Below, in pieces: positions 8,001-18,531 of a DNA stretch of 64,000 nucleotides. The position numbers and the translations under genes are program-made. How positions within the stretch are numbered: the stretch's first letter is position 1; every line of letters starts with the position of its first letter. The stretch is taken from contig OX638341.1 of assembly GCA_951812965.1 (NCBI GenBank), forward strand, positions 2,338,438 to 2,402,437. Direction: 5' to 3'. Source of the stretch: an uncultured Pseudohongiella sp. GTDB taxonomy: Bacteria; Pseudomonadota; Gammaproteobacteria; Pseudomonadales; Pseudohongiellaceae. A model generated the notes under the pieces. It worked only from the letters and a program-made list of their open reading frames with translations, was not told the origin of the DNA and made no database searches.

Positions 8001-8600
8001 ATGTGGAAAAATCTGAAACTTTACGCTCTTGGTCTGATTCTGCCTCTCGCCGGACTCGCCTTGCCGGCGCAGGCTCAAGGGTTGTTCGCGGTAATCGACA
8101 CAAGTAAGGGAGTGATGCGCGTGGAACTGAATCATCGCGCCGCGCCTACCACGGTGGCCAATTTCGCCAATCTGGCCATGCGCGGATTTTATGACGGATT
8201 GACCTTCCATCGTGTCGAGCGAAATTTCATGGCCCAGGGCGGAGACCCGCTCGGAACGGGTATGGGCGGCCCCGGTTACCGTTTTGCCGGTGAGTTGATC
8301 CTCAAGCACAATCAGCCCGGAATCATTTCCATGGCGAATTCCGGGCCGGGCACCGACGGCAGCCAGTTCTTCCTGACCCATCTCGCCACGCCGCATCTCG
8401 ACGGTCTGCATTCGGTATTCGGGCGGGTAGTGGAAGGCGTGGAAATCGTGCGGCAAATCGAACGACGTGATCTGATCAATTCGATCACGATCGAAGGCGA
8501 TCCGGCGCCGGTTTTCAATCGCCGCCGCGCCCAACTCGAGGAATGGAATGCGGTCCTCGACCGGGAGTTCCCCGACCTCAGGCCGGCGCCCGGATTCTAG
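8001..8600 (+). CDS. Periplasmic cyclophilin-type peptidyl-prolyl isomerase
   Basis: 199 residues from ATG 8001, preceded by AAGGTG at 7989-7994. A signal peptide (LYALGLILPLAGLALPAQAQ) points to export, as for PpiA. The cyclophilin core is intact: FHRVERNFMAQGGDP carries the active-site Arg, and ISMANSGPGTDGSQFFL and HLDGLHSVFGRVVEG follow. It catalyses cis-trans isomerisation of proline bonds during envelope protein folding. It starts 11 bases after xthA, so co-transcription is likely. Its last four bases overlap the convergent yciB gene. Confidence 0.92.
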   Translation: MWKNLKLYALGLILPLAGLALPAQAQGLFAVIDTSKGVMRVELNHRAAPTTVANFANLAMRGFYDGLTFHRVERNFMAQGGDPLGTGMGGPGYRFAGELILKHNQPGIISMANSGPGTDGSQFFLTHLATPHLDGLHSVFGRVVEGVEIVRQIERRDLINSITIEGDPAPVFNRRRAQLEEWNAVLDREFPDLRPAPGF

Positions 8601-9220
8601 GCGCGTTTTCTTACCGCTCCCGACGCATCGGACTTGTCGTCCGGTTCATCCGGCATTTCCATATATCGCGCCAGATAAGGCATCTGGCCAAATACGAACA
8701 CCACCGTAATGATGAGATTGCCGAAGACCTTGAACTGGATCCACGCAGTTTCGCTCAGAGTATACGCCACGGCAAGATTGACCGCGCCGAGCAGAAGGAA
8801 ATACAAGATCCAGATATTGTTCAGCCGCAGCCACATTTCCCGCGGCATCTCGACCGCGTGGCCCAGCATGTGTTGCAGCGCAGGTTTGCTGCCGATGTAA
8901 CGCGAGCCGAGGAAGATCGAGGCGAAAATCCAGTTCACCAGTGGCGCTTTCCATTTCAGGAAATTCACGTCGCGCAGGAGAAAGGTGGGGATGCAGAACA
9001 CCACCACCGCGCACAGGGTGATCCATTCGAACTTGTCGAGGCGTTTGTACGCCGCGAACAACGCGCCGTAGACGATCACGGAAGTCGCCAGCAATACTTC
9101 CGCAGCGCTGTAGATGCCGCCCACACTATGCTCGATGCCGGCGAAGTTTACCGGTCGTTCGTCCATGGCCCAGACGAAAAAGAAGGCCAGCAACGGGATG
9201 TAGCTTAGGGCTTGTTTCAT
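8597..9220 (-). CDS. yciB: Inner-membrane septation protein A family (YciB)
   Basis: 207 residues with about five to six membrane helices. Motifs such as SYIPLLAFFFVWA, FLKWKAPLVNWIFA and NNIWILYFLLLGAVNLAVAY match the YciB/IspA family. The protein helps maintain the cell envelope and interacts with the division and elongation machinery in E. coli. The C-terminal tail is hydrophilic (PDEPDDKSDASGAVRKRA) and slightly longer than usual. It is convergent with the cyclophilin gene, overlapping by four bases. Confidence 0.9.
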   Translation of the reverse strand: MKQALSYIPLLAFFFVWAMDERPVNFAGIEHSVGGIYSAAEVLLATSVIVYGALFAAYKRLDKFEWITLCAVVVFCIPTFLLRDVNFLKWKAPLVNWIFASIFLGSRYIGSKPALQHMLGHAVEMPREMWLRLNNIWILYFLLLGAVNLAVAYTLSETAWIQFKVFGNLIITVVFVFGQMPYLARYMEMPDEPDDKSDASGAVRKRA

Positions 9221-9581
9221 ATGTTTATGTTAATGCAATTGCGCTTGGCTTGTCTTGGGGTGGCTTCGATCCGCCGCGGCCGTCATTCTGTAAGGAGCGA
9301 AGCGTAGACGCAAAATCTCGTGACCGTGGAAATTTTGGTGGGTTTTACACGCCATCCCTGGCGCGAGATCTGCGGCTCCGAGTACCCCCAGCCTTGCCAT
9401 CCTTGGCAAGGCGTTCGGCCCTCAAGAAGCTTTGCTTCTTGTCGGCTGCGCCGACCGGGCCTCACCCTCGCACGCCCGCTGCACACCCGCATCGCGGCCA
9501 CGGCTCGCTTTGTAGATAATGCCTTGTCAATGGAATTTTCGGGGTGTAGTGTTGTTCGAGAGTTATTGCGGAGGCGCCAAA
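9221..9581. other. Gene-free stretch with a family B repeat and three hairpins
   Basis: This 361-base gap has no convincing gene. It holds a family B dispersed repeat (9282-9319). It also has three adjacent perfect hairpins: GCCTTGCCA/TGGCAAGGC (9391-9412, loop TCCT), CAAGAAGC/GCTTCTTG (9423-9441, loop TTT) and GTCGGC/GCCGAC (9441-9455, loop TGC). A short open frame at 9250-9519 has no homology I recognise and is discounted. The ribosome site GGAGG at 9570-9574 belongs to the next gene. Confidence 0.6.
9282..9319 (+). repeat. Family B dispersed repeat, diverged copy
   Basis: Begins GTCATTCTGTAAGGAGCGAA and ends AAAATCTC. It matches the copies at 39366-39403 and, inverted, 45208-45245, apart from several substitutions in the GC core. 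The two ends are an imperfect inverted repeat (GTCATTCTG at one side, AATCTC at the other). Confidence 0.7.
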
Positions 9582-10550
9582 ATGTTTGAGACTTGTGCAT
9601 TGAGCCGATTTTTTGGTATGGCTTCGCTTTTTCTTGTTCTGGCGGCGCCGATTGCGTTGGCGCAGGAAGCTGACGATGTTCCGCGTCTTGCTAATGGGTT
9701 TCCCGATCTGCAGGGGACTTGGGATTTTCGCACGATCACGCCGTTGCAACGGCCGCAGGAGTTTGCGGACCAGGAAGTGCTGAGCGCGGATCAAGCGGCG
9801 GAGTTCGAGATTGCCAGGCAGGAGCAGCTTGACCGGGACAATTTTACCGACACTACGACTACAGGCGACTACAACCAGTTCTGGTATGACCGGGGCACGG
9901 AGATCCTGGGCTCCAATCGGACTTCGTTGATTACTTATCCTCCTGACGGACGCATTCCCGAGTTGACCGAGCAGGCCCAGGAGCGCAATGCGGCCCGGCG
10001 CGAGGCGGCGACTTTGAATTACGGCATCGAAGTAAGGCCCCTGTCCGAGCGCTGCATCATGGGCTTCAATTCGGGGCCGCCGATGCTGCCGAGCGCTTAT
10101 AACAACAATGTGCAACTGATCCAGACGGGAGATCATTTCCTTATTCATAACGAAATGGTGCACAACGCGCGTATCGTCAAGATGAACGCGAGCGGGCATC
10201 GGCAGGCGCCGCGCGACTGGGAAGGCGATTCCATCGGCTACTGGGACGGCGATACACTGGTTGTGGAAACGCGCCATTTCGCGCGGGCCACGTCGTTCGG
10301 CAATTCCAGCGAAAACATGGAACTGACGGAAAGGTTCTGGCTGATCGACGCCGACACCCTTGGCTACGAATTCACCATCAGCGATCCGACAACCTGGACG
10401 GATTCATGGACAGCCATGTTTCCGATGCGCAGAGCCGTCGAACCGATCTACGAATACGCCTGCCACGAAGGTAACTACAGCATGTCAGCCATCATGGCCG
10501 GCTGGCGCACCCAGGAAGTAATCGCCGAATTCAGCGCCGAAGAAGACTGA
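9582..10550 (+). CDS. Secreted protein of an unrecognised family with YEYACHEGNYSM signature (copy 2)
   Basis: 322 residues from ATG 9582, preceded by GGAGG at 9570-9574. A signal peptide ends near PIALAQEAD. It is a paralogue of 4210-5259, sharing the PDLQGTWDFR, TPLQRPQ, YNQFWYDRG, RTSLITYPPDGRIPEL, LSERCIMGF, EMVHNARIV, WEGDSIGYWDGDTLVVET and YEYACHEGNYSM blocks in the same order. The repeated WD(G)DTLVVET and TERFW strand-like blocks suggest a beta-rich periplasmic domain. Function is unknown. The gene stands alone, between yciB and the palindrome-flanked minisatellite upstream of rplU. Confidence 0.75.
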   Translation: MFETCALSRFFGMASLFLVLAAPIALAQEADDVPRLANGFPDLQGTWDFRTITPLQRPQEFADQEVLSADQAAEFEIARQEQLDRDNFTDTTTTGDYNQFWYDRGTEILGSNRTSLITYPPDGRIPELTEQAQERNAARREAATLNYGIEVRPLSERCIMGFNSGPPMLPSAYNNNVQLIQTGDHFLIHNEMVHNARIVKMNASGHRQAPRDWEGDSIGYWDGDTLVVETRHFARATSFGNSSENMELTERFWLIDADTLGYEFTISDPTTWTDSWTAMFPMRRAVEPIYEYACHEGNYSMSAIMAGWRTQEVIAEFSAEED

Positions 10551-10553
10551 CGC

Positions 10554-10573
10554 GGGCGAGGCATGCCTCGCCC
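10554..10573. repeat. Family A palindrome GGGCGAGGCATGCCTCGCCC
   Basis: Perfect 20-base palindrome 3 bases after the preceding stop codon, continuing into CTAC on the right. It is one of 16 copies in the window and is the left border of the 39-base minisatellite. Confidence 0.9.
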
Positions 10574-10577
10574 CTAC

Positions 10578-10733
10578 AAGTATCGGGCTTTGCAGGCAAA
10601 TTACCAGAACCCTTAGGATTGTCGGGCTTGGCAGGCACATTGCCAGAGCGATTACGAATATTGGGTTTGGTCGGCACACTGCCAGAGCCGTTACGAATAT
10701 TGGGTTTGGTCGGCACACTGTCAGAACCTTGCC
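10578..10733. repeat. 39-base tandem repeat (minisatellite), four units
   Basis: Four head-to-tail units of 39 bases at 10578, 10617, 10656 and 10695. The last two are nearly identical (core ATTGGGTTTGGTCGGCACAC); the first is most diverged. The unit is 13 codons, so the minus strand stays open and would read a 13-residue repeat (VPTKPNIRNGSGS). I regard that as a by-product rather than a gene. The block is bounded on both sides by family A palindromes and occupies most of the 292-base gap upstream of rplU. Confidence 0.85.
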
Positions 10734-10737
10734 GTAG

Positions 10738-10757
10738 GGGCGAGGCATGCCTCGCCC
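10738..10757. repeat. Family A palindrome GGGCGAGGCATGCCTCGCCC
   Basis: Perfect copy preceded by GTAG, bordering the right side of the minisatellite, 86 bases upstream of rplU. Together with the copy at 10554 it encloses the tandem repeats. Confidence 0.9.
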
Positions 10758-10842
10758 GCACTTGTCTTGTGGTTTCCGATCCCGTAAAATTCGCGGCTTC
10801 GATTCAACCGGCCGGGCTCGCGCCGGAATCGGGATCAGAACA

Positions 10843-11154
10843 ATGTATGCGGTAATTGAAAGCGGCGGCAAGCAGCACCGAGTCAGCGAAGGCGAAGTCC
10901 TTCGGCTCGAAAAACTCGAACTCGAAGTCGGGGCCACCGTCACCTTCGAAAAAGTGCTCATGGTGGGCGAGGGCGCCGAAGTCAAGGTCGGCCAGCCTTA
11001 CGTCGAAGGCAGTTCCGTGGAAGCCGAAGTGCTGAACCAGGCGCGCGGCGAGAAGATTCGCATCGTCAAGTTCCATCGGCGCAAGCATCATCGCAAGCAG
11101 ATGGGACATCGCCAGTGGTTCACCGAGGTGAAAATCACCGGCATAAAGGCTTGA
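10843..11154 (+). CDS. rplU: 50S ribosomal protein L21
   Basis: 103 residues, the standard length. It begins [18 protein letters not shown] and contains [16 protein letters not shown] and FTEVKITGI, all L21 signatures. L21 binds 23S rRNA in the large subunit. The start at 10843 is fixed by homology; the open frame further upstream runs through repeat sequence. It is followed 9 bases later by rpmA, the usual partner. Confidence 0.97.
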   Translation: MYAVIESGGKQHRVSEGEVLRLEKLELEVGATVTFEKVLMVGEGAEVKVGQPYVEGSSVEAEVLNQARGEKIRIVKFHRRKHHRKQMGHRQWFTEVKITGIKA

Positions 11155-11163
11155 GGTACGGAT

Positions 11164-11424
11164 ATGGCACACAAGAAAGCAGGCGGCAGCAGCAATAACG
11201 GCCGCGATTCGATATCCAAGCGGCTCGGAGTCAAACTCTTCGGCGGTCAGGCCGTAAAAGCCGGCAACATCATCGTGCGCCAGCGCGGCACCAGATTCCA
11301 TCCCGGTTACCAGGTTGGTTGCGGCAGGGACTATACCCTGTTTGCAAAAGCCGACGGGGTAGTCGAATTCACCGTGAAAGGCCCGCAAAAGCGCAAGTAC
11401 GTAAATGTGGTGAACCCGGCCTGA
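11164..11424 (+). CDS. rpmA: 50S ribosomal protein L27
   Basis: 86 residues. It begins [20 protein letters not shown] and contains [15 protein letters not shown], both characteristic of L27, whose N-terminal tail reaches the peptidyl-transferase centre. There is no N-terminal extension of the Firmicutes kind. It is in the conserved order rplU-rpmA-obgE, although about 200 bases with two family A palindromes separate it from obgE. Confidence 0.97.
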   Translation: MAHKKAGGSSNNGRDSISKRLGVKLFGGQAVKAGNIIVRQRGTRFHPGYQVGCGRDYTLFAKADGVVEFTVKGPQKRKYVNVVNPA

Positions 11425-11505
11425 GCTGCCGGAAAATCGCTCCGCGGCGCGCCGCGAATCAACTACTCATCTGTTTCGGCATGCACCGGTATGCCCTTCC
11501 GCTTC

Positions 11506-13848
<2,343 letters not shown>

Positions 13849-13849
<1 letters not shown>

Positions 13850-13871
13850 GCGCTGCTGCTATTGCAGCGCT
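13849..13871. terminator. Hairpin between convergent proB and rpsT
   Basis: AGCGCTGC (13849-13856) and GCAGCGCT (13864-13871) form an 8-bp stem with a 7-base loop exactly at the junction of the two converging genes. There is no long T-run on either side, so any terminator activity would be weak or rely on the hairpin alone. Confidence 0.4.
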
Positions 13872-14122
13872 TTCACGGCTGAATTCAGCCGGCTCTTGTG
13901 TCTGGCGGCCTTGTTCCTGTGGATGATGCCTTTTTCGGCCATGCGGTCGATAATGGGAACAGCGGCCTGGTAGGCCTCGCTTGCGGCCTTGGCGTCCTTG
14001 TCGTCGATCGCCGTTCTCACTTTCTTGATATAGGTGCGAACCATGGAACGGAAGGACGCATTGTGACGGCGCCGCTTCTCGTTTTGTCGGGCGCGTTTGC
14101 GCGCCTGGGGGGAATTTGCCAA
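13859..14122 (-). CDS. rpsT: 30S ribosomal protein S20
   Basis: 87 residues. It begins MANSPQARKRARQNEKRRRHNASFRS and ends in the lysine/arginine-rich helix NKAARHKSRLNSAVKAL, as expected for S20, which binds 16S rRNA. It is transcribed alone and divergently from murJ, a common gammaproteobacterial arrangement. Upstream on the minus strand lies GGAGAA, a good ribosome site. Confidence 0.97.
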   Translation of the reverse strand: MANSPQARKRARQNEKRRRHNASFRSMVRTYIKKVRTAIDDKDAKAASEAYQAAVPIIDRMAEKGIIHRNKAARHKSRLNSAVKALQ

Positions 14123-14219
14123 GGAGTTCTCCTCCGTCTGATTCTGTATTCGAACAGCCCTGAAAAAAGTGCGACACTATGCCGCTTTAGCCCGCTTGTG
14201 TCAACAATCCCACCGAATC

Positions 14220-15803
14220 GTGAACCAGATTGACGCCAACCAGGCAGATGCCGGGGAAACGCCCGCCACCGATGACGGACTGCTGAAGTCCAGCGGCGTC
14301 ACCGGATCGATGACCATGGTTTCCCGGGTGCTCGGTCTGGTTCGCGATGTTGTCATCGCCCGCCTGTTCGGTGTTGGCGAAGGCGTTGACGCCTTTTTCC
14401 TCGCAAACAAGATTCCCAATTTTATGCGCCGTCTGTTTGCCGAAGGCGCGTTCAACCAGGCTTTCGTGCCTGTGCTTTCGGAATACCGCACCCGGCGCAG
14501 TCATGCCGAAGTGCAGGAGCTGGTCAATGCAGTGGCCGCTTCGCTGGGTGGTCTGCTCACTATCGTTACCGTACTGGTTGTAATCTCCGCCCCCCTGTTG
14601 GCCATGGTCGTCGCTTACGGCTTTCTCGACGAACCTTACAAGTTTGACACCTTCGTGCAGATGTTCCGCATCACTTTTCCCTATCTGCTGCTGATCTCGA
14701 TGACGGCGATGTGCGGGGCGGTATTGAACAGTTACGGTTATTTCGCCGGGCCGGCGATCACCCCGGCCATGCTCAACCTGTCGCTGATCGGCTGTTCCTT
14801 TCTGCTTTCTCCCTATCTGAACGAACCGGCGCTGGCGCTGGCCTGGGGCGTATTGATCGCCGGCGTCGCCCAGTTGTTGTTCCAATTGCCCTTTCTCATG
14901 CATATCCGCCTCTTGCCCGTGCCTCGTCCGCGGCCCGGCCATGAAGGCGTGCAGCGCATCAAGCGGCTGATGCTGCCGGCGCTGTTCGGCGTCTCGGTAA
15001 GCCAGATCAATCTGCTGTTCGATACCGTAATCGCCTCGTTACTCGTTACCGGCAGCGTTTCCTGGCTGTATTATTCCGACCGCCTGATGGAATTTCCCCT
15101 GGGCACGTTCGGCATAGCTATCGCGATCGTGGTGCTGCCGAGCCTTTCGCGCAAGCATGCCAGCCAGTCCATGGACGAATTCTCCGCGACGCTCGACTGG
15201 GCTTTCCGGCTCGTCTGCTTGATTGCCTTGCCCGCGACTCTGGCGCTGATCCTGATTGCCGAACCGTTGCTTGTCACCTTGTTCCAGAACGACAACTTCA
15301 CCGCATTCGACGTCGAGCGCTCCGCCGCCAGCCTGAAGGCCTACGCGGTCGGCCTGATTGCCTTCATGGCGGTGAAAATTTTCGCGCCGGGCTATTATGC
15401 GCGGCAGAATACCGCTACGCCGGTACGGATCGGTATTATCGCCATGACGGTAAACATGGTGCTCAACGTGAGTTTCTATCTTTCAGGTTTCGCTCATGTG
15501 GGGCTGGCGCTGGCGACTAGTCTGGCGGCGGTGCTCAACGCGAGCCTGCTGCTGCTCGGGCTGCGGCGGGATGGAGTATTTCATTTCCAGCCTGGCTGGG
15601 GGCGCCTGATGTTACAGATGCTGGCGGCCAACGCGGTCATGATTCTGGTGCTGCTGAGTCTGGCGGGGCAATGGGAGGAATGGATGGATTGGACGATCAT
15701 GGTCAAGGTCGGCCAACTCGCGATTCTTGTTTTTGGCGGACTGCTGGCCTATCTGCTGCCGCTTTACGTCTGCGGTCTGCGCCCGCGGCATCTGCTGCGT
15801 TGA
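14220..15803 (+). CDS. murJ: Lipid II flippase MurJ
   Basis: 527 residues from GTG 14220 (the frame is open to 14169, so the start is uncertain by some codons). The N-terminal block SMTMVSRVLGLVRDVVIARLF, the next segment DAFFLANKIPNFMRRLFAEGAF, and about 14 membrane helices match MurJ (MviN). It flips the peptidoglycan precursor lipid II across the inner membrane. It sits opposite rpsT. No rib or ispA gene follows; instead a 16-base tandem repeat and a DUF2007 gene. Confidence 0.94.
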   Translation: MNQIDANQADAGETPATDDGLLKSSGVTGSMTMVSRVLGLVRDVVIARLFGVGEGVDAFFLANKIPNFMRRLFAEGAFNQAFVPVLSEYRTRRSHAEVQELVNAVAASLGGLLTIVTVLVVISAPLLAMVVAYGFLDEPYKFDTFVQMFRITFPYLLLISMTAMCGAVLNSYGYFAGPAITPAMLNLSLIGCSFLLSPYLNEPALALAWGVLIAGVAQLLFQLPFLMHIRLLPVPRPRPGHEGVQRIKRLMLPALFGVSVSQINLLFDTVIASLLVTGSVSWLYYSDRLMEFPLGTFGIAIAIVVLPSLSRKHASQSMDEFSATLDWAFRLVCLIALPATLALILIAEPLLVTLFQNDNFTAFDVERSAASLKAYAVGLIAFMAVKIFAPGYYARQNTATPVRIGIIAMTVNMVLNVSFYLSGFAHVGLALATSLAAVLNASLLLLGLRRDGVFHFQPGWGRLMLQMLAANAVMILVLLSLAGQWEEWMDWTIMVKVGQLAILVFGGLLAYLLPLYVCGLRPRHLLR

Positions 15804-15809
15804 ACCCGG

Positions 15810-15873
15810 CATGACCTTTTGCACTCATGGCACCATGAACGCATGACCATTTGAACTCATGACCTCTTGAACT
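15810..15873 (+). repeat. Four 16-base tandem repeats ending at a start codon
   Basis: Units begin at 15810, 15826, 15842 and 15858, with consensus CATGACCWYTTGAACT (the second is diverged). A fifth partial unit, CATGA, contains the ATG (15875) of the next gene. Each unit carries an ATGA start-stop overlap; since 16 is not a multiple of 3, the ATGs cycle through all frames. No Shine-Dalgarno sequence is visible in the block. Confidence 0.8.
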
Positions 15874-15874
15874 C

Positions 15875-16213
15875 ATGAAAAGAATCTTCAGTTCGGAAAA
15901 CACCATCGACGTATGGCAGGTAAGAAACCTGCTGGAAGTTGCAGGCATCGATTCCGTGGTGAAGAACGCCGACATGGCTTCGGCCTTCGGCGAGGTGCCC
16001 TTCGTGGAAGCCTGTCCTGAAGTCTGGGTTAAAAGCCCGGTGGATTACGATCACGCGCTCGATATCGTTGACGAGTTTCTCAACGGCGAACACGACGATC
16101 GGCCCGATTGGCGCTGTTCGAAATGCCGGGAAAGAAACGACGCGGTGTTCGCGGTTTGCTGGAATTGTCAGACCCCGGCCCGCACCGTTCCTGATTCAGA
16201 CCCCGGCTCGTAA
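15875..16213 (+). CDS. DUF2007 domain protein with C-terminal zinc ribbon
   Basis: 112 residues. The first 70 match the small DUF2007 putative signal-transducing fold (MKRIFSSENTIDVWQVRNLL, then AGIDSVVKN and EVWVKSPVDYDHAL). A C-terminal zinc ribbon, CSKCRERNDAVFAVCWNC, has two CxxC pairs. Function is unknown. The start follows a run of 16-base repeats and has no clear ribosome site. The last 18 bases overlap the convergent aminotransferase gene. Confidence 0.75.
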   Translation: MKRIFSSENTIDVWQVRNLLEVAGIDSVVKNADMASAFGEVPFVEACPEVWVKSPVDYDHALDIVDEFLNGEHDDRPDWRCSKCRERNDAVFAVCWNCQTPARTVPDSDPGS

Positions 16214-17398
16214 CAGTTCAGCCAGGCTGTTGGCGAGGTAGGAGATGTTGTTCCGATTGATGCCGGCGATATTGATGCGGCCGGATTTCACCAGATAGAT
16301 GCTGTAATCCCCGGTCAGCGATTCTGCCTGTTCCGGAGAGACGCCGAGAAAGGAAAACATGCCTTTCTCGCGCTCGATGAAGCTGAAATCCCGCTCGGCG
16401 CCGGCAGCCGCCAACTCGCGTACGAGCGCGGCCCGCAGATTGTTGATGCGGTCGCGAACTTCCGCCAGTTCCCGCTCCCAGTCCGCGCGCAGACCGGCGT
16501 CTTCCATAATCGTCTGCACGATGGCCGCGCCATGATCCGGCGGCATCGAATAATTGGCTCGCGCGGTGGCGGCCAGATGACTCAATGCCGCTGTAGCCGC
16601 GGCGCCGGATCGGCAAATCACGGACAGGGCGCCGGTGCGTTCGCGATACAGGCCGAAATTCTTTGAGCAGGAACTGACCAGCAGCATTTCGGGAAGAGAC
16701 TCAGCCAGCAGGCGCACGCCGTACACGTCTTCCTCGAGGCCGTCGCCGAGGCCCTGGTAGGCCATGTCGATCAGCACCACAAGGCCCTTGTCCAGGGCAA
16801 GATCGCGCATTTCCCGCCATTGCTCGCGGCCGAGGTCGGCGCCGCAGGGATTGTGGCAACAGCCATGCAGCAATACGACATCGCCCGCAGCAGCCGCGCT
16901 AAGGCTTTCGAGCATGGCGTCGAAGCGCACCGTGTGCGAGTCGAGGTCGTAATAGGGATAAGCGGCGAGCGTAAGTCCTGCCGCGCCAAGCAATGGCCTG
17001 TGGTTCGGCCAGGTCGGATCGCTCACCCAGACGGTGGCTCGCGGATTCGCCTTGGCGATGAATTCCGCCGCCAGGCGCAGGCCGCCGCAGCCGCCGGGAG
17101 TCTGCAGGCTGACCCTGCGTTCGCCGAGACTTTGCTTGAGGGCGTCGCCGAATGCCAGTGAGGCGATGACCTCGTTGAAGCCGGCGGCGCCGCCGGGGCC
17201 GACATAGGCCTTGCTGTCCTGCTTGGCAAGCAGGACTCGCTCGGCCTCTTTCACGGCGCGCATTACCGGCGTATTGCCGTTTTCGTCCTTGTAGACGCCG
17301 GCGCCGAGATCGATCTTGTCCGGATTGGGGTCGGCCCGATAGGCGGGCGTCAGGGCGAGGATGGGGTCGGGCGGCAGCGCTTGCAATGAGTCAAACAT
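16196..17398 (-). CDS. Aspartate/aromatic aminotransferase, class I, PLP-dependent
   Basis: 400 residues, the AspC/TyrB length. It begins [20 protein letters not shown], as that branch does. The PLP-lysine region is [31 protein letters not shown] carries the conserved Asn (the usual PTG reads PCG), and [13 protein letters not shown] holds the Asp that pairs with the pyridine nitrogen. It interconverts aspartate or aromatic amino acids with their keto acids. It overlaps folD by 8 bases and is probably co-transcribed behind it. Whether aspartate or aromatic substrates are preferred cannot be decided. Confidence 0.88.
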   Translation of the reverse strand: MFDSLQALPPDPILALTPAYRADPNPDKIDLGAGVYKDENGNTPVMRAVKEAERVLLAKQDSKAYVGPGGAAGFNEVIASLAFGDALKQSLGERRVSLQTPGGCGGLRLAAEFIAKANPRATVWVSDPTWPNHRPLLGAAGLTLAAYPYYDLDSHTVRFDAMLESLSAAAAGDVVLLHGCCHNPCGADLGREQWREMRDLALDKGLVVLIDMAYQGLGDGLEEDVYGVRLLAESLPEMLLVSSCSKNFGLYRERTGALSVICRSGAAATAALSHLAATARANYSMPPDHGAAIVQTIMEDAGLRADWERELAEVRDRINNLRAALVRELAAAGAERDFSFIEREKGMFSFLGVSPEQAESLTGDYSIYLVKSGRINIAGINRNNISYLANSLAELLRAGV

Positions 17399-18281
17399 CG
17401 GATTCTCGCATTCTGTTGTGATAAGCCTTCAGTGTATTCTGTAACAGGGAAGCCCTGGTCATCGGCCCGACTCCGCCCGGTACGGGAGTAATCCACGAAC
17501 ATTTGGGGCCGACCTGATCGAAATCCACGTCGCCGACCAGCCGGAAACCGGATTTCCGGCTTGCATCGGGCACCCGGGTGGTGCCGACGTCGATTACCAC
17601 GGCGCCGGTCTTGACCATGTCGGCCGTGACGAATCGCGGTTTGCCGATGGCGGCGATCAGGATATCGGCGCCGGCGCACAGTTCCTTCAGCCCCCGGGTC
17701 CGGCTATGGGCGATGGTCACGGTACAATTGCCGGGCGTGGAATTGCGCGAAAGCAGGATCGACATCGGTGTGCCGACGATATTGCTGCGGCCGAGGACGA
17801 CGCAATGTCTGCCTTCGGTCTCGATCCCGTGACGCGCGAGCATTTCCATGACGCCGTTCGGAGTGGCCGATACGAATGCCGGAAGTCCGAGGCACATGAG
17901 TCCGACGCTTTGCGGACCGAAACCGTCAACGTCTTTCGCAGTATCGATCGCAACGGTGATCTTGTGTTCGTCAATATGTTCCGGCAGCGGCAGTTGCACG
18001 ATGAATCCGTCGACGCTGTCGTCGGCGTTCAGTTCCGCGACCTTTTTCAGCAGTTCTTCCTCGCCCGTGGCCGCATCCATCCGAATTACGGTGGAATCGA
18101 AGCCGATTTCGTCGCAATCCCTGACCTTGTTGGCAACATAAGTCTCGCTGGCGCCGTCATCGCCGACGAGCACCGCCGCCAGATGCGGGGCGCGGCGACC
18201 GGCCGCGCGCAGCCTGCTTACCTGTTCGCTGATTTCACGGCGAATTTGTTCGGAGCAGGACTTTCCGTCTAATATCTGCAC
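17391..18281 (-). CDS. folD: Methylenetetrahydrofolate dehydrogenase/cyclohydrolase FolD
   Basis: 296 residues. It has the catalytic-lysine motif [34 protein letters not shown], the Rossmann turn [14 protein letters not shown] and the C-terminal [12 protein letters not shown]. The enzyme interconverts one-carbon folate forms for purine, thymidylate and formyl-methionine synthesis. Upstream (minus-strand direction) lies a gap with a family A element. It leads the two-gene unit folD-aminotransferase. Confidence 0.95.
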   Translation of the reverse strand: MQILDGKSCSEQIRREISEQVSRLRAAGRRAPHLAAVLVGDDGASETYVANKVRDCDEIGFDSTVIRMDAATGEEELLKKVAELNADDSVDGFIVQLPLPEHIDEHKITVAIDTAKDVDGFGPQSVGLMCLGLPAFVSATPNGVMEMLARHGIETEGRHCVVLGRSNIVGTPMSILLSRNSTPGNCTVTIAHSRTRGLKELCAGADILIAAIGKPRFVTADMVKTGAVVIDVGTTRVPDASRKSGFRLVGDVDFDQVGPKCSWITPVPGGVGPMTRASLLQNTLKAYHNRMRESDV

Positions 18282-18402
18282 GGCCTTGAACCCTATGAAT
18301 TATTCAGCGATCACAAGAGAACGCCGGGCCGAAATCTATCGGATGCTCCGCCCGGCGGAAGGTGGGCAATGATAAACAAGCACCAGGGCTCGCTCAAGCG
18401 AG

Positions 18403-18503
18403 TGTGCGGGTTGGGTAGGGGCGACGCATGCGTCGCCCGTCAGTTGCTCGGTGACGGGGCCATTCGCGGGCGAGGCATGCCTCGCCCTACCGTCTCACAT
18501 GTA
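18403..18503 (-). repeat. Full family A element, reverse orientation
   Basis: It contains the compensated palindrome GGGCGACGCATGCGTCGCCC (18419-18438) and a normal copy (18468-18487), starts 49 bases apart. The spacer is the reverse complement of the spacer at 58560-58588 (GGCCCCG core). The flanks (TGTGCGGGTT on the left, CACATGT on the right) also match other copies, so the element is about 100 bases long. It covers the first in-frame ATG of the next gene (18499). Confidence 0.8.
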
Positions 18504-18531
18504 TCTGAACCTTGACAGCGTGGGAAGTGTA

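Noticed and set aside
10531..10761. Minus-strand open frame with a 13-residue repeat (VPTKPNIRNGSGS)
   Set aside because: It is only the translation of a 39-base minisatellite and two palindromes; no ribosome site or homology.
18499..18531. Upstream ATG for the TauE-type permease
   Set aside because: It lies within the conserved end of a family A element; ATG 18532 has a ribosome site and begins at the first membrane helix.
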